This document shows, in pieces, positions 30,412 through 39,448 of a stretch of 64,000 nt of DNA (the first letter of the stretch is position 1; each line of letters opens with the position of its first letter). Origin of the DNA: Endozoicomonas montiporae CL-33 (lineage in GTDB: Bacteria; Pseudomonadota; Gammaproteobacteria; Pseudomonadales; Endozoicomonadaceae); assembly GCF_001583435.1 (NCBI RefSeq), contig NZ_CP013251.1, forward strand, positions 2,927,215 to 2,991,214. The letters run 5' to 3'. The notes beneath the pieces are model-generated. The model was not told the origin of the DNA, made no database searches, and worked only from the letters and a program-made list of their open reading frames with translations. A program made the position numbers and the translations under genes.

Positions 30412-32026
30412 GGGTGAAAGTCTCATATTGACTGGTACTATAATTCCAAGTCACCTTTCTGCATGGGGAATGGGATGACATTGTCCATACCCACTTCCGT
30501 GACCTTGGCGCAGTAGGTCACCGCCAGTAACTTCCAGCCATTGTCGAACATGCCACTCTGAATTAATGACCTTGCTGTCAAAATACCTTGGCCTCCGGGA
30601 TGCCGCCACCTCATTCCAGAACACTTCATTCGCTGCGTTACCAAGGTTTTACAAGTAGCCTCAATAAACCCCTGAGCCTATTGGCAAGTTGTGCGACAAG
30701 TGTTCAGCATAGTTCATGCGGGTTCGATTACTTCTGAAGTACTCCAGCTCTGTTTTCAACTTCGATCGACGAGGGTGTCGTTTATGCTGGTAAGCCAGAG
30801 CTTTGATGACTTTTTCAACACCTTCGGGCTCCTCTTTGAGGATGTGGCGATAGGTGATGAACTTTTCTCTGGATTTGTTGCTGTTTTCACCATAGGACAG
30901 GTCAAACGCTTTCTTCAGGTGCTCTGCGGCATGATAGAAGTCTACAACCTCGTGACCTTCAGGGAGTTCATTGGCAAGGTAGGTCCAGTTGTCTTTTGCC
31001 CCATCAGCGACTTTAACAAGCGTCAGATCTGGCCTCTGTCGAAGAGCTTCGCTCAGGAGTGCGGAGAGTGATTGTTTCAAAGTCACTTTCTTGCTTTCAG
31101 GCATTCGACTCATCCTGACCGTTGAGAGGCGTTCACCCTGTGCATCGTAAAACGACAATGTTCCACAACTGGCCTCCTGACAGCCAGCAGGGCCACGGGT
31201 TCGCTTGCCATCGACTCTATTCTGTTCCCGCTTTTCCTGACGTTTACCATCTTTCATCGGCAACATGACGCCATCAAGAGAAGCGGCCGCAGTCACAGCT
31301 TCTTCAGGAACCTTGACGCTTTCCCAGAGAAAGTCTTCAAAGGCTTCCCTATTGGGTTCCCACTGCGCATTGAACTTTTTGGGTAGTCTGGCCAGAGAGC
31401 TTTCCGAGGGCGTCATGTTCCCTATCAGATCAAGTAGGCTTTTAGCCTCTCCGGGAGGCATTTGCGCAACCATCCAGACAGCTTGTTTAGCTGCTTTTGG
31501 TGTCCAATACCCCTCTACAATACCTGCCTGTAGCTCCAAAGGGATGATAGAGTGATCCTTACCGTTACGATAGAGCGTACGCAAAACCCGGACAGGGCCG
31601 ACAGCGGATTGATAAGTTTCTGAAGATCGCAACACCCGATGGTAACAGACACCGCTTACCTCAATCGCAGGAACGTCAATATCAAGCCCGGTCAGGTCTT
31701 CTGCCAGAACGCTTTGCTCTGCTTCGATAAAGAGTTTATGGATCTCACCTTCATAGTCTTCAAAGTGCTTGATTGGGCTGTGTTCCTGACGAAGAACGGC
31801 CAGTTTTTGCTCAAGCTGTTGGATAGCATGACAAGAAAAATTGGCGGCTTCAGCTAGTGGCTGACATACTTGCATCGGGGCGGCCTTTCACTGTTGCGGT
31901 ATCTTTTACAGTAACCATCATAGCGGTGTTTGGCCGTTCCTATGTAAGTCCAGAGAAAATTTGTAGCTGCTGTATAAACCACGGACGGCAAGCCCAGAAA
32001 AAATGGTCAGTATGAGACTTTCACCC
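30412..32026 (-). mobile_element. ISKra4-family element nested in ISNCY copy 1
   Basis: The 1615-bp element has inverted ends GGGTGAAAGTCTCATA(T/C)TGAC (20 of 21 match) and an 8-bp duplication AATGTGAA at 30404-30411 and 32027-32034. It lies just upstream of the ISNCY transposase start. Confidence 0.92.
30438..31875 (-). pseudogene. ISKra4-family transposase, frameshifted
   Basis: The main frame (30661-31875, 404 residues) has the ISKra4 body, including SLDGVMLPMKDGKR, VADGAKDNWTYLA and VDFYHAAEHLKKAF, and breaks at N-L-P-I-G-S-G-V. A second frame (30438-30644) continues with the family ending T-Q-R-M-K-C-S-G-M-R-W-R-x-x-G-G-Q-G-I-L. One extra T in GGGGTTTATTG near 30670 explains the break: its removal restores G-S-G-V-I-E-A-T-C-K. 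ISKra4 transposases are normally one frame, so this is a disabling mutation. Confidence 0.85.
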
Positions 32027-32227
32027 AATGTGAAAACAGCTTGTTTTGGAAAATCTTCGAGTACTATATGGGGCTGCAGGCTGCTATTTTCAAGTGTTTG
32101 AGGGTTTTCGGACAGGCACTATGTAACCGTCCGGGTTATGACCTTCGAGGTAGATGTCTGTAGTCTCCTCATCTTTGTGAGCCATCAATTTTTGAATCTC
32201 TTTTTTATCCGCTCCGTTGAGTTTTAG

Positions 32228-33082
32228 GGTAGTGGCACAGTTCTGTGATTCTAGCCCTGTCTGCTAAAATACGACATTCGGCAACTTTGAAAAATGCGGT
32301 TTAAAAATGTGCCTTACGCAAGTCCTCTGTACAACATGTGGCAGTAACCAAGTTCGGCCTTTCGGATACAGCACTCATGATGTTCCACGATACTATTGCT
32401 GTAATGACAAATGTGAAATCAAAACCTTCATGCTTGAATATCGCTACAAGGCCTGTGAGCCTGGCGTTAAAGAAAAAATCATCGATATGGCAATAAATGG
32501 CAGCGGAATCAGGGATACAAGTAAAGTACTCGGAATAAGCAAGACAACAGTAATAAAGACTCTAAAAAAAAAGAAAGCGGTCTGGTAAAGGTCAACCCAA
32601 ATATTCAAACTATTGATCTCAAGTCAGATGCAATTATTCATGTAGGGCTTGTCTGCCAAGAGGCTGAGCTAGATGAGCAGTGGTCGTATGTTCATGATAA
32701 ATCGAACCAACGCTGGCTTTGGTATGCTGTTGATCACGCTACAAATACCGTGCTTGCTTATGTTTTCGGAAAACGGAAAGATGAAGTTTTTAAAGAACTC
32801 AAAACACTTCTGAAGCCATTTGGTATTAATAAATTTTACACCGATGATTGGGGAGCCTATGAGCGACACCTTGATGAAAACATGCATATTATTGGTAAAG
32901 CAAACACTCAGAAGATAGAGCGTAAAAACCTTAATTTTCGGACTTGGATTAAACGGTTGGCCAGAAAGACAATTTGTTTTTCAAAGCTCGAAAAGATGCA
33001 CGATATTGTTATTGGATTATTGATTAATAAAGTTGAGTTTGGGGTCAATATTCACGCGATATAACAGTTCTGGCCCACTACC
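32228..33082 (+). mobile_element. IS1-family insertion sequence, copy B (no target duplication)
   Basis: It has the same 855 bp and encodes the same proteins as copy A, in opposite orientation. The flanks AGTTTTAG (left) and ATTTTTTG (right) do not match, unlike copy A. Truncated genes adjoin both sides: the integrase on the left and the M15-like gene on the right. Confidence 0.93.
32307..33064 (+). CDS. insAB: IS1-family transposase InsAB' (by -1 frameshift)
   Basis: Identical in protein sequence to the copy at 8803-9560. InsA occupies 32307-32588; the -1 shift occurs on the A9-G run at about 32563-32572, and the DDE domain runs on to 33064. Both frames are intact, so this copy should be active. 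Confidence 0.93.
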
Positions 33083-33610
33083 ATTTTTTGGTGTAACTTT
33101 TCGATTTATACGCCGCACTAAAGTTACAACTTTTCTGTTCTTTGGGCCGATGCTTACGTGCAAAGGTCTGTTGGCACCATAGAAGTAGAGCTTATCGAAG
33201 TCACAGTTCTGAATGACCCACTCAGCCACCACATCAGATGACTGGTCAGGACAGACAAAATCACAGGCCAGTCCCAGATCGGGGCAAATTGGCATACCTT
33301 TGCGGTTTAGTTCATACCCAGAATGTTGATCCACTGAAGGACAGATATTTGGTGTTTTATAATTTTTCCTGGCTCGCTTACGAATTGCAGAGGTCAACGA
33401 GGGAGTAGATAGACCGTAGGTCAGATGAACCCTACCAAAATGATCTCGTACCGGATCAAGAATCGACGTAGCCAGTATCTTGATGGCAGCCCAAGTATCA
33501 TCTTGCTTCGGAATATTTTTCGGCTGTTCCTGTTCGAAAGTTTCACCACAGCAAATCAGGTCTTTGTAATAAAAGTAGTTACTGCACTTCTGGTCAATCT
33601 GGTATTTGAT
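33017..33610 (-). pseudogene. M15-type peptidase-like protein, truncated by IS1
   Basis: The frame carries Y-K-D-L-I-C-C-G-E-T, N-I-P-K-Q-D-D-T-W-A-A-I-K, H-L-T-Y-G-L, D-Q-H-S-G-Y-E-L-N, D-L-G-L-A-C-D-F and F-Y-G-A-N-R-P-L-H-V-S. Conserved H-x-x-x-x-x-x-D and terminal H-V resemble the zinc ligands of M15A D-Ala-D-Ala carboxypeptidase-like enzymes. The last residues after T-P-K-N come from the IS1 end. The start is unclear: AAAGGAG lies 10 bases before an ATC at 33608-33610 and no ATG/GTG/TTG fits, so either a non-standard start, coupling to HIT by frameshift, or a lost start codon is involved. It overlaps the HIT gene by about 50 bases. Confidence 0.55.
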
Positions 33611-34014
33611 AGCGTGTAATCTCCTTTGCCCGGAATCATATGCCTGATTCCACCTTTCGGGTTTGCCACATCGCCGACTCTGCGTGGTATCAAATGCACA
33701 TGGCAGTGAAAAATTGTCTGCCCTGAATCTTTGCCGCAATTCATCCCGATATTAAAACCTGAAACTGATGTGTCAATCTGTTCAATTTTACGCTTTTGTA
33801 CTTTCAGCAACTGATGTATTGCACAAACTTCCGCTGAGTTCAGCTCAAAATAGGTTTCTACATGCCGTTTTGGTATGACCAGAGCATGGAGCTCCGAAAC
33901 TGGAAATCTGTCTCGTATGGCATAGGCAAGCGAATTGCTGTCGATGACTCTATCGCGAGAGATAGCGCAGAACAAAGAGTCTACAGCCTCTCTGCTGGTT
34001 CCATTACTACACAT
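33556..34014 (-). CDS. HIT-family nucleotide hydrolase
   Basis: The 152-residue protein contains the histidine triad H-C-H-V-H-L-I-P (about residues 105-112), preceded by G-M-N-C-G-K-D-S-G-Q-T-I-F, with P-V-S-E-L-H-A-L-V-I-P-K-R-H upstream. This is the HINT/Ap4A-hydrolase layout, followed by G-D-V-A-N-P-K-G-G-I-R, typical of HIT proteins carried on mobile DNA. HIT enzymes cleave nucleotide phosphoramidates or dinucleoside polyphosphates. The ATG at 34014 is preferred; a TTG at 34023 would overlap the upstream stop. The tail beyond G-K-G-D-Y is read in an unusual frame over the M15-like gene. Confidence 0.85.
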   Translation of the reverse strand: MCSNGTSREAVDSLFCAISRDRVIDSNSLAYAIRDRFPVSELHALVIPKRHVETYFELNSAEVCAIHQLLKVQKRKIEQIDTSVSGFNIGMNCGKDSGQTIFHCHVHLIPRRVGDVANPKGGIRHMIPGKGDYTLSNTRLTRSAVTTFITKT

Positions 34015-34019
34015 AAACT

Positions 34020-34415
34020 TCAAGCCTTGGTCAAGAAGTGGAATAGTTGGTCTTGCTCTAAGATACTCTGGACGCTCGGAACATGCTTCTCAAAAAACTT
34101 TGACTGAACGTTTTTAATGGTCATATCCAGTTCATCGCACTGCTTTCGATGCTTCTGGAACTGTAACTGATACTCCTTTTGAGAAATTTCTTGCGTCTTG
34201 AACCGGTGTCGCAACTTTCCTTTCTGGTCAATCAGTTTGGCTTGCGTGACCTTGACCTGCTGTACTCTTTCCAGAAGCCCTCCAGCTCTATTGATCTCTG
34301 ACCTGAGTTGCTTTTCCTTCTTCTTGTATAACCAGCGCAAAATACAGCTCCATGAGCAGTTCAACGGCTTTTTGATGCCTTTTTTCTCCTCTATAACCCT
34401 TAAACTGCCGAGCAA
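34020..34415 (-). CDS. Coiled-coil protein of the HIT operon
   Basis: Up to 131 residues. After about residue 30 the protein is a charged helix with heptad-like Leu/Ile/Val spacing (K-E-K-Q-L-R-S-E-I, L-L-E-R-V-Q-Q-V), suggesting a coiled coil. The first ATG (34413-34415) lies inside the preceding gene, an overlap of 128 bases, so the true start may be a later TTG or TTA-region codon and the protein nearer 95 residues. Its stop is 5 bases before the HIT ATG, which suggests translational coupling. I recognise no family. Confidence 0.5.
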   Translation of the reverse strand: MLGSLRVIEEKKGIKKPLNCSWSCILRWLYKKKEKQLRSEINRAGGLLERVQQVKVTQAKLIDQKGKLRHRFKTQEISQKEYQLQFQKHRKQCDELDMTIKNVQSKFFEKHVPSVQSILEQDQLFHFLTKA

Positions 34416-34551
34416 AATAGGGAATATGGCACCCAGCCGTAAATCCAGAGAAAGGCTCCAGAATTTCTACCGATATATCGTATGGATCGTAATGAGTGAT
34501 TTTGCCCTGAACAAGGATATCATTGAAACGGAAGGAAATAATCTCGGACAT
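34288..34551 (-). CDS. Small beta-rich protein opening the HIT operon
   Basis: This 87-residue protein starts MSEIISFRFNDILVQGKIT and alternates hydrophobic and polar residues in short strands (ISVEILEPFSGFTAGCHIPY), then turns helical and basic (GYRGEKRHQKAVELLMELYFALV). It is the first gene of a four-gene minus-strand operon with overlapping ends. An SH3-like or KOW-like small domain is possible, but I cannot assign one. Confidence 0.5.
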   Translation of the reverse strand: MSEIISFRFNDILVQGKITHYDPYDISVEILEPFSGFTAGCHIPYFARQFKGYRGEKRHQKAVELLMELYFALVIQEEGKATQVRDQ

Positions 34552-34705
34552 AAGTCGTTCTCCTGTTTAGCGAAATTTGTTAAGCGCCTGCAAGTGGGAA
34601 TAAATCAGCGCTACACCTTTACTTTAGAATCCTGAGGCTGACTGTCAACACAGCACCTTCTATCCTCAAGGTAGAGATCATCGGAGAATGAGAAGGGCTA
34701 CTGTT

Positions 34706-34936
34706 ATGACGGAAATGCAAGTTTCAGTGATTGTTTTCGGACTGCTTGGGTTATTTTTCCTGGGGCAATCCACTGTTGGCGGCCTCATCCGGTTGTTCTC
34801 AAAACGGTTAACTCTGGGCTTTGTGATAGCCAATGCGATGGCATGTGGTCTGTTTTTACTTCTGAGCTTTGCAGCCAGTATCTGGGAAATTCAGGGACTG
34901 AAGTGGAGCGACGTGGTCAGTCAGCTCCTTTCCTGA
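34706..34936 (+). CDS. Small membrane protein, function unknown
   Basis: From the ATG at 34706 the 76-residue protein has two hydrophobic helices (VSVIVFGLLGLFFLG at about 5-19 and FVIANAMACGLFLLLSFAASI at about 37-57, given in parts) linked by a short basic loop. AGAAGG lies upstream. It is divergent from the HIT operon and ends 5 bases before the convergent phosphatase gene. Small two-helix proteins are common effectors in defence and toxin loci, but no motif confirms that here. Confidence 0.5.
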   Translation: MTEMQVSVIVFGLLGLFFLGQSTVGGLIRLFSKRLTLGFVIANAMACGLFLLLSFAASIWEIQGLKWSDVVSQLLS

Positions 34937-34941
34937 TTGCC

Positions 34942-35862
34942 TTATCCTACCCGGTCAACCCATACAAAATGATCATTATTCAGCGCTTTCTCTCCCTGCC
35001 AACGGTAAGCTACTAGCTTGCCATTCTCGCTCTTGCTACTGTAATCCACACAGGCAATAGTTGGGCTGAGTGTTCCAGGTGTTCCCTGCATCCAGTAATG
35101 CCCAAAGAATAAGGGCACAGAATCCTTGTAGCGGTAGATATCTTCAGGAAGTTCCACTTCAGGCAATGCAGCATTGCCTGTGTTGGTTGCCGCTTCGGGC
35201 AAACGCTTCGCCTGCTCATCCCACCATTTCAGACGGACTTCATGTCGAGTCTGACCATTCTTGTCCGTAAATTCGTGACCTTCTGGCAATTTGTACTCAA
35301 TGCCTTTGAGAAGATTTTCTATGGCATCATAAAGCTCACTTCCCAGCCTTGAAGCCTGACTATAAGCCTCTGTCAGCAAGCAGTGATCAATATTAATCCA
35401 TGGTTGTACAATTTTCAGGCTTGGATGATGCCAAACAGCATGAACCACACGAATAGCTTCCAAATCGAGAAACAGCGGTAAGGTGCGAAACCAGTCGATC
35501 ATATCTTTGTGTTCCACTGAACCCAATGGATATTCATCAAGAAATGCCTGGTGCGGTTGTTGATTTTTTACCGAATGTTCTCTCAGAAAAGAACCCGGAT
35601 TTTCAGGATCAGGCGTTGCATAGCAAATAGCATTAAACTCATGATTACCCATCACTGCCAGTGCACAGCCCTGCTCCATCATGTTGCGACAGATGGTGAG
35701 TGCTTTTTTATGCTCCGAGCCACGGTCAATAAAATCGCCTACAAAGATGGCTTTTCGCTCAGGGTGCTGGAATATGCCATCTTGGTTTGTGTAATCCAGT
35801 TTTCTGAGCAGTTCTGCCAAAGCAGTTCCATGACCATGGATATCACCGATAATGTCGTACAT
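34942..35862 (-). CDS. PPP-type metallophosphoesterase
   Basis: The 306-residue protein has the calcineurin-like metal motifs G-D-I-H-G-H (residues 6-11), G-D-F-I-D-R-G (about 42-48) and G-N-H-E-F-N (about 72-77), then V-V-H-A-V-W-H and, near the end, F-G-H-Y-W-M, which supply the remaining histidines. This is the PrpE/ApaH/Ser-Thr phosphatase branch; substrates range from diadenosine polyphosphates to phosphoproteins and RNA ends. It starts 38 bases after the nuclease-helicase stop, so the two are probably one transcript. Confidence 0.85.
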   Translation of the reverse strand: MYDIIGDIHGHGTALAELLRKLDYTNQDGIFQHPERKAIFVGDFIDRGSEHKKALTICRNMMEQGCALAVMGNHEFNAICYATPDPENPGSFLREHSVKNQQPHQAFLDEYPLGSVEHKDMIDWFRTLPLFLDLEAIRVVHAVWHHPSLKIVQPWINIDHCLLTEAYSQASRLGSELYDAIENLLKGIEYKLPEGHEFTDKNGQTRHEVRLKWWDEQAKRLPEAATNTGNAALPEVELPEDIYRYKDSVPLFFGHYWMQGTPGTLSPTIACVDYSSKSENGKLVAYRWQGEKALNNDHFVWVDRVG

Positions 35863-35899
35863 GGAGGAGCTGATTCCTTTTGATTATCTGTGCATGGAT

Positions 35900-38800
35900 T
35901 CAGTTATTATCGTCATGAGTCGCTTGTCCATAATCCACCAGCGCATTGTAAAGGTTCACCAGGGTCATCTGCTCAACACTGTTTACGTTGAGGTGTCCTA
36001 AATCGGGATTTCCTACGACAATGGCCAGAGATTGTGCCCGGCTGATTGCTACATTGATCCGGTTTCTGTCAAACAGAAAGTTCAAGCCCCTTGGGGATTC
36101 AGCGGCATCACTGCCACACATACTCAGGAATTCAATGGGTGCTTCCTGTCCTTGGAATTTATCAACACTGCCGACTTTGGCGACTTCTCCGAGCGCATTA
36201 CTAAGCTTTCTGACCTGATGGTTATAGGGGGCAACAAACAGCATGTCTTCCCAGCCTATTTTTCGTTCCTCACCGTCTTTGGTCACGAAGGTTCTACCGA
36301 GCAGGGACTCCGCCAGTGATTTGATTTCGGTTACCTCTTCTTCTGAGGCTTGTGTATTGCCTTCATGAATGACAGGTACGAACACTATTCCTGCTTCTTG
36401 ATCCAGAGGGCCGGTATATGTGTCTGGGACTTTTATTACTTGTCGATCATTATTGGAATCTGACCGCAGTTTTCCCTCGTAGATAAACTGACTGATAAAC
36501 TCATTGACCTGAGAGTGCATTCGGAAGGTGGTTCCCAGAAACACGCCCATATCATCGGTAATTGTTGGGCTGTCATGCAGCAGATAATCCAAAATGGATA
36601 AGCCGCTTTCCTCCGGGTGCGTTCCTTGTGTGGGCTGCCCCAATTGCATCTGGTCACCCATCAGAACAAGGTTTTTGGCGGTTCGGCTCATGCCGATCAG
36701 GTTTGCTATGGATACCTGACCTGCTTCATCAATAAATAGGTAGTCCAGTTGATCAGCCATTTCATCCCTGGTAAAGCCCCACGCTGTGGTGCCAAGGATG
36801 CAAGGCGAATCCACATAATCAGCCAGTTCAGTATTTTTGGTAATAGTTATTCCCGCTGCTTCAAGCTCTGGATCTGTATCCTTTGTGCAGGCCACGGTGA
36901 CTTCAATTCCCGCTTTCTTGCATTGCTTTGCGGCTTTTAAGAGCAAGTTATTAATGGCCTTGTGACTGTTGCTGGAAATACCGATTTTTGCCCCTGATTT
37001 CACCAGTTCGGCAATCACATGCTTGCCTGTGTGGGTTTTGCCGGAACCGGGAGGCCCCTGGATGGTCAGATAGCTATTATCCAGATTCTTTACGGCAGCA
37101 ATGACTTCATTCAGTTTCTGCTCAGGGTCTTTGCTGGGAGCAATATCACCACCATTCACCCCTTTAATTCTTGGCTGTCGTCTTTGCAGAAAGTCGATGA
37201 TGGCACATTTTGACAAGCCCCCCGCTTCAAAATCTGACACCACTTGATCAATTGCCCTTTCAATTACACTGGCATTCACATACTCATCGGGTATCAGGGA
37301 GATGGTATGAGGAGGTTCATATTTGGACTGAAGAACAATCAAACCCTGATCAAGATCGCTTGCCTCTTTTACGAAAGTAACCTTTGATCTTTTATCATCG
37401 CCTTCTTCAACGCCCAGCAAGTAGAAATTCTCAGCCGCCCCTTTGAACTCCTGAGCAGGATCAAACTGATATTCGTAGGCTAGATTTCGGGATTTTGGTT
37501 TTGGCTTGAACGCTTTCCTGTCCGTCCGATGGCAATTAGCCAAACAATCCAGATCATCCTGCAAATCAACAGGTTCAAGCCCAAGCCGGTCAAAGAGTTT
37601 CCAGAATACCGGTTTGGCTTCACGGCGATGAAATTCCAGAACCCAGGCAAGGTTTTTTATCAGTGTTGCCTGTTCCTGATTATCAGATTCCAGCGACTCG
37701 GCTTGTGACAGAAGTCGGTCCCGTAACTCTATTCTCTGGGTGATTTCCTCCTTAACTTCCGGCTCTTCTACCTCTTCTTTTCCTACGAAGGCAATCCCAT
37801 GCTCTTGCTGCTTTTTCCGAAGCCAGTCGGTCAGTTCCTGAGTTGAGTCACAGTCGTCGATATTGTAATCCCGAATATCGCTCAGCGTGGTAGAAGTCTC
37901 CCAAGTATCTCCTTCTTCGCAACGCTGGTTTGCTAGTCGCCAGACATCATAAACCACTACCGAATCACCACCCGTCTCCACTTCTGTCTGCCGCTTACCC
38001 CGATATAAATGCTCGACATTTTTGATGGAGTATCGGGGTTCACCCAGCAATAACCCGCCTTTTACCACCTTATATAAATCCACAAAAACTTCATTTCGTA
38101 GCAGCTGATCCACTTCATTCTCGCAGGTGCCATAGCGCCCCATCAATTTCCGGCAAGCCGCTATTTCATAGTTGGCATAGTGATAGATATGCATACTGCG
38201 ATTTTGTTGCCAGCGAGCATAGACCCATTGAATAAATGCTTCGAAGGCTGCTTTTTCTTGCTCCTGATTGTGCGCCCAAAAATCTTTAAATTGCCGCTGA
38301 CCTGATTCATCAAAATAGGTATTGCCCCAAAGATACTCCAGACCACCGTCTTCCAGAGGAAAGCTTTCAATATCAAAGAATACATCCAGTGGGGATGCAG
38401 GAGGTAATAGAGCCAGACCTTTTTTATCTCCTTCCCCATGAGGTAGAATTTCATACTCCGGTATCGCTCTACCGACACTTCTCTTTTGAATAGATGCCTG
38501 AGCAATCAAACGCTGTAAAACTTCAGGTTGAATTCCTTTGATTTTCATTCCACCAGGATTAAAGTCTGCAAGTGCCTGCATGGTATGGATGCCAGCCTGA
38601 TTCAGCTTTTTGATCTGACCTTTTGTGATCGTAGCTACCTGAAACAAATGATCTCGCTGAACCAGCAGAGATTCAGCATATTCAGACCAATTTCCCCAGC
38701 TTTTGGAGTTTGCCAGATCAGGGTAATTGGTAGGGTCAAACTGTTCCTGAGCCTTCAGGAAACCGTTGAGTTGCTGCATGAAATAGGCGGAGTAGTCAGC

Positions 38801-39340
38801 CACCCTGAATGATTTCTTATCACCATTGCCTAATAGGACACCAATGGTTGCTACCTTGATGCCATAGCTTTTTTGGAGCATGAGAGCGTAGCTGCACAGC
38901 TGTATCAGAAATGAAGGCTTAACCTTTGTACTGAGTTTGGTATCCCAGATTTCAAAGCTCTTTCTGTCCTTTGTTCGGATCAAAAAATCAGCAACCCCGG
39001 CAAACCGGGAACCCTCAAGATCACAACCTAAATGTGCCTGAGCAATAATGTCAACGTCACTGTCCAGTGCATGTTGTGTCAGCGCATAACCAAGCTCTCT
39101 GGTTTCCGCTTCTCTCCGCAAAAGCGAATACCCTTCATTGCGAAATTGCTGCTCAATCTCGGCTTCAAATTCAAAGCCTTTTCGTTGCAGAACTTGCATT
39201 AACGGGTCTTCAGGATCTTTTTCCGGAGCTTTGTCAGGCAGCTCCAAAAACAAGCGATCCATCCAGGAAGCAAAGGGACTTTCAACGAAGCGAGTCAGGT
39301 CTGAGGGGGAGAAGACAGTTTGGTTATTGCGCTTATACAT
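35900..39340 (-). CDS. RecB-like nuclease / RNase H-fold / SF1 helicase fusion (TM0106 type)
   Basis: This 1146-residue protein has three visible parts. Residues about 40-180 form a RecB/PD-(D/E)XK nuclease (G-V-A-D-F-L-I, then I-W-D-T-K-L and Q-L-C-S-Y). Residues about 315-510 form an RNase H-like exonuclease region (D-V-F-F-D-I-E, Y-H-Y-A-N-Y-E, D-Y-N-I-D-D-C). Residues about 720-1130 are a Dna2/Upf1-type helicase with Walker A G-P-P-G-S-G-K-T (about 760), I-D-E-A-G-Q (about 868), G-D-Q-M-Q-L and V-A-I-S-R-A-Q (about 1098). TM0106 nucleases occur widely, but this fusion beside NYN and phosphatase genes suggests nucleic-acid targeting, perhaps defence. It is intact. Confidence 0.88.
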   Translation of the reverse strand: MYKRNNQTVFSPSDLTRFVESPFASWMDRLFLELPDKAPEKDPEDPLMQVLQRKGFEFEAEIEQQFRNEGYSLLRREAETRELGYALTQHALDSDVDIIAQAHLGCDLEGSRFAGVADFLIRTKDRKSFEIWDTKLSTKVKPSFLIQLCSYALMLQKSYGIKVATIGVLLGNGDKKSFRVADYSAYFMQQLNGFLKAQEQFDPTNYPDLANSKSWGNWSEYAESLLVQRDHLFQVATITKGQIKKLNQAGIHTMQALADFNPGGMKIKGIQPEVLQRLIAQASIQKRSVGRAIPEYEILPHGEGDKKGLALLPPASPLDVFFDIESFPLEDGGLEYLWGNTYFDESGQRQFKDFWAHNQEQEKAAFEAFIQWVYARWQQNRSMHIYHYANYEIAACRKLMGRYGTCENEVDQLLRNEVFVDLYKVVKGGLLLGEPRYSIKNVEHLYRGKRQTEVETGGDSVVVYDVWRLANQRCEEGDTWETSTTLSDIRDYNIDDCDSTQELTDWLRKKQQEHGIAFVGKEEVEEPEVKEEITQRIELRDRLLSQAESLESDNQEQATLIKNLAWVLEFHRREAKPVFWKLFDRLGLEPVDLQDDLDCLANCHRTDRKAFKPKPKSRNLAYEYQFDPAQEFKGAAENFYLLGVEEGDDKRSKVTFVKEASDLDQGLIVLQSKYEPPHTISLIPDEYVNASVIERAIDQVVSDFEAGGLSKCAIIDFLQRRQPRIKGVNGGDIAPSKDPEQKLNEVIAAVKNLDNSYLTIQGPPGSGKTHTGKHVIAELVKSGAKIGISSNSHKAINNLLLKAAKQCKKAGIEVTVACTKDTDPELEAAGITITKNTELADYVDSPCILGTTAWGFTRDEMADQLDYLFIDEAGQVSIANLIGMSRTAKNLVLMGDQMQLGQPTQGTHPEESGLSILDYLLHDSPTITDDMGVFLGTTFRMHSQVNEFISQFIYEGKLRSDSNNDRQVIKVPDTYTGPLDQEAGIVFVPVIHEGNTQASEEEVTEIKSLAESLLGRTFVTKDGEERKIGWEDMLFVAPYNHQVRKLSNALGEVAKVGSVDKFQGQEAPIEFLSMCGSDAAESPRGLNFLFDRNRINVAISRAQSLAIVVGNPDLGHLNVNSVEQMTLVNLYNALVDYGQATHDDNN

Positions 39341-39448
39341 AAATAAGGAAAGACTCCTGCCTGTTGATGCTGTTTAAGAGCTTACCTGCTCTGTGGCAGT
39401 TGTACCAAGGGCTTCACTGATCATAGTCACAGTATTATACGCCTTTTA

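Larger units (their letters stand above)
28684..32119 (-). mobile_element. ISNCY (ISDol1/IS1202-like) element, copy 1, with nested insert
   Basis: Ends GTGCCTGTC(A/C)GAAAACC are inverted repeats, and a 6-bp target duplication TATGTA is at 28678-28683 and 32120-32125. The element matches the copy at 42359-44081 nearly base for base, apart from a 90-bp palindromic insert (29036-29125), an ISKra4-type element (30412-32026) and a few point changes. It was inserted into the island's integrase gene. Confidence 0.92.
28597..32227 (-). pseudogene. int: Tyrosine integrase remnant, split by ISNCY and cut by IS1
   Basis: Two pieces read in one frame when the ISNCY element and one TATGTA duplicate are removed: 32126-32227 (upstream) then 28597-28683. 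The joined 63-residue tail contains I-Q-K-L-M-A-H-K-D-E-E-T-T-D-I-Y-L-E-G, that is the conserved His and the nucleophilic Tyr of tyrosine recombinases, then an Ala/Glu-rich end. Everything N-terminal to it is missing: the frame begins at the edge of the IS1 copy at 32228, and nothing beyond that IS resembles an integrase. The stop lies 132 bases from the tRNA, the usual position for an island integrase. Confidence 0.85.

Noticed and set aside
32228..33082. Target duplication for IS1 copy B
   Set aside because: AGTTTTAG and ATTTTTTG differ at two of eight positions, and both flanking genes are truncated; treated as rearranged and not as a degenerate duplication.
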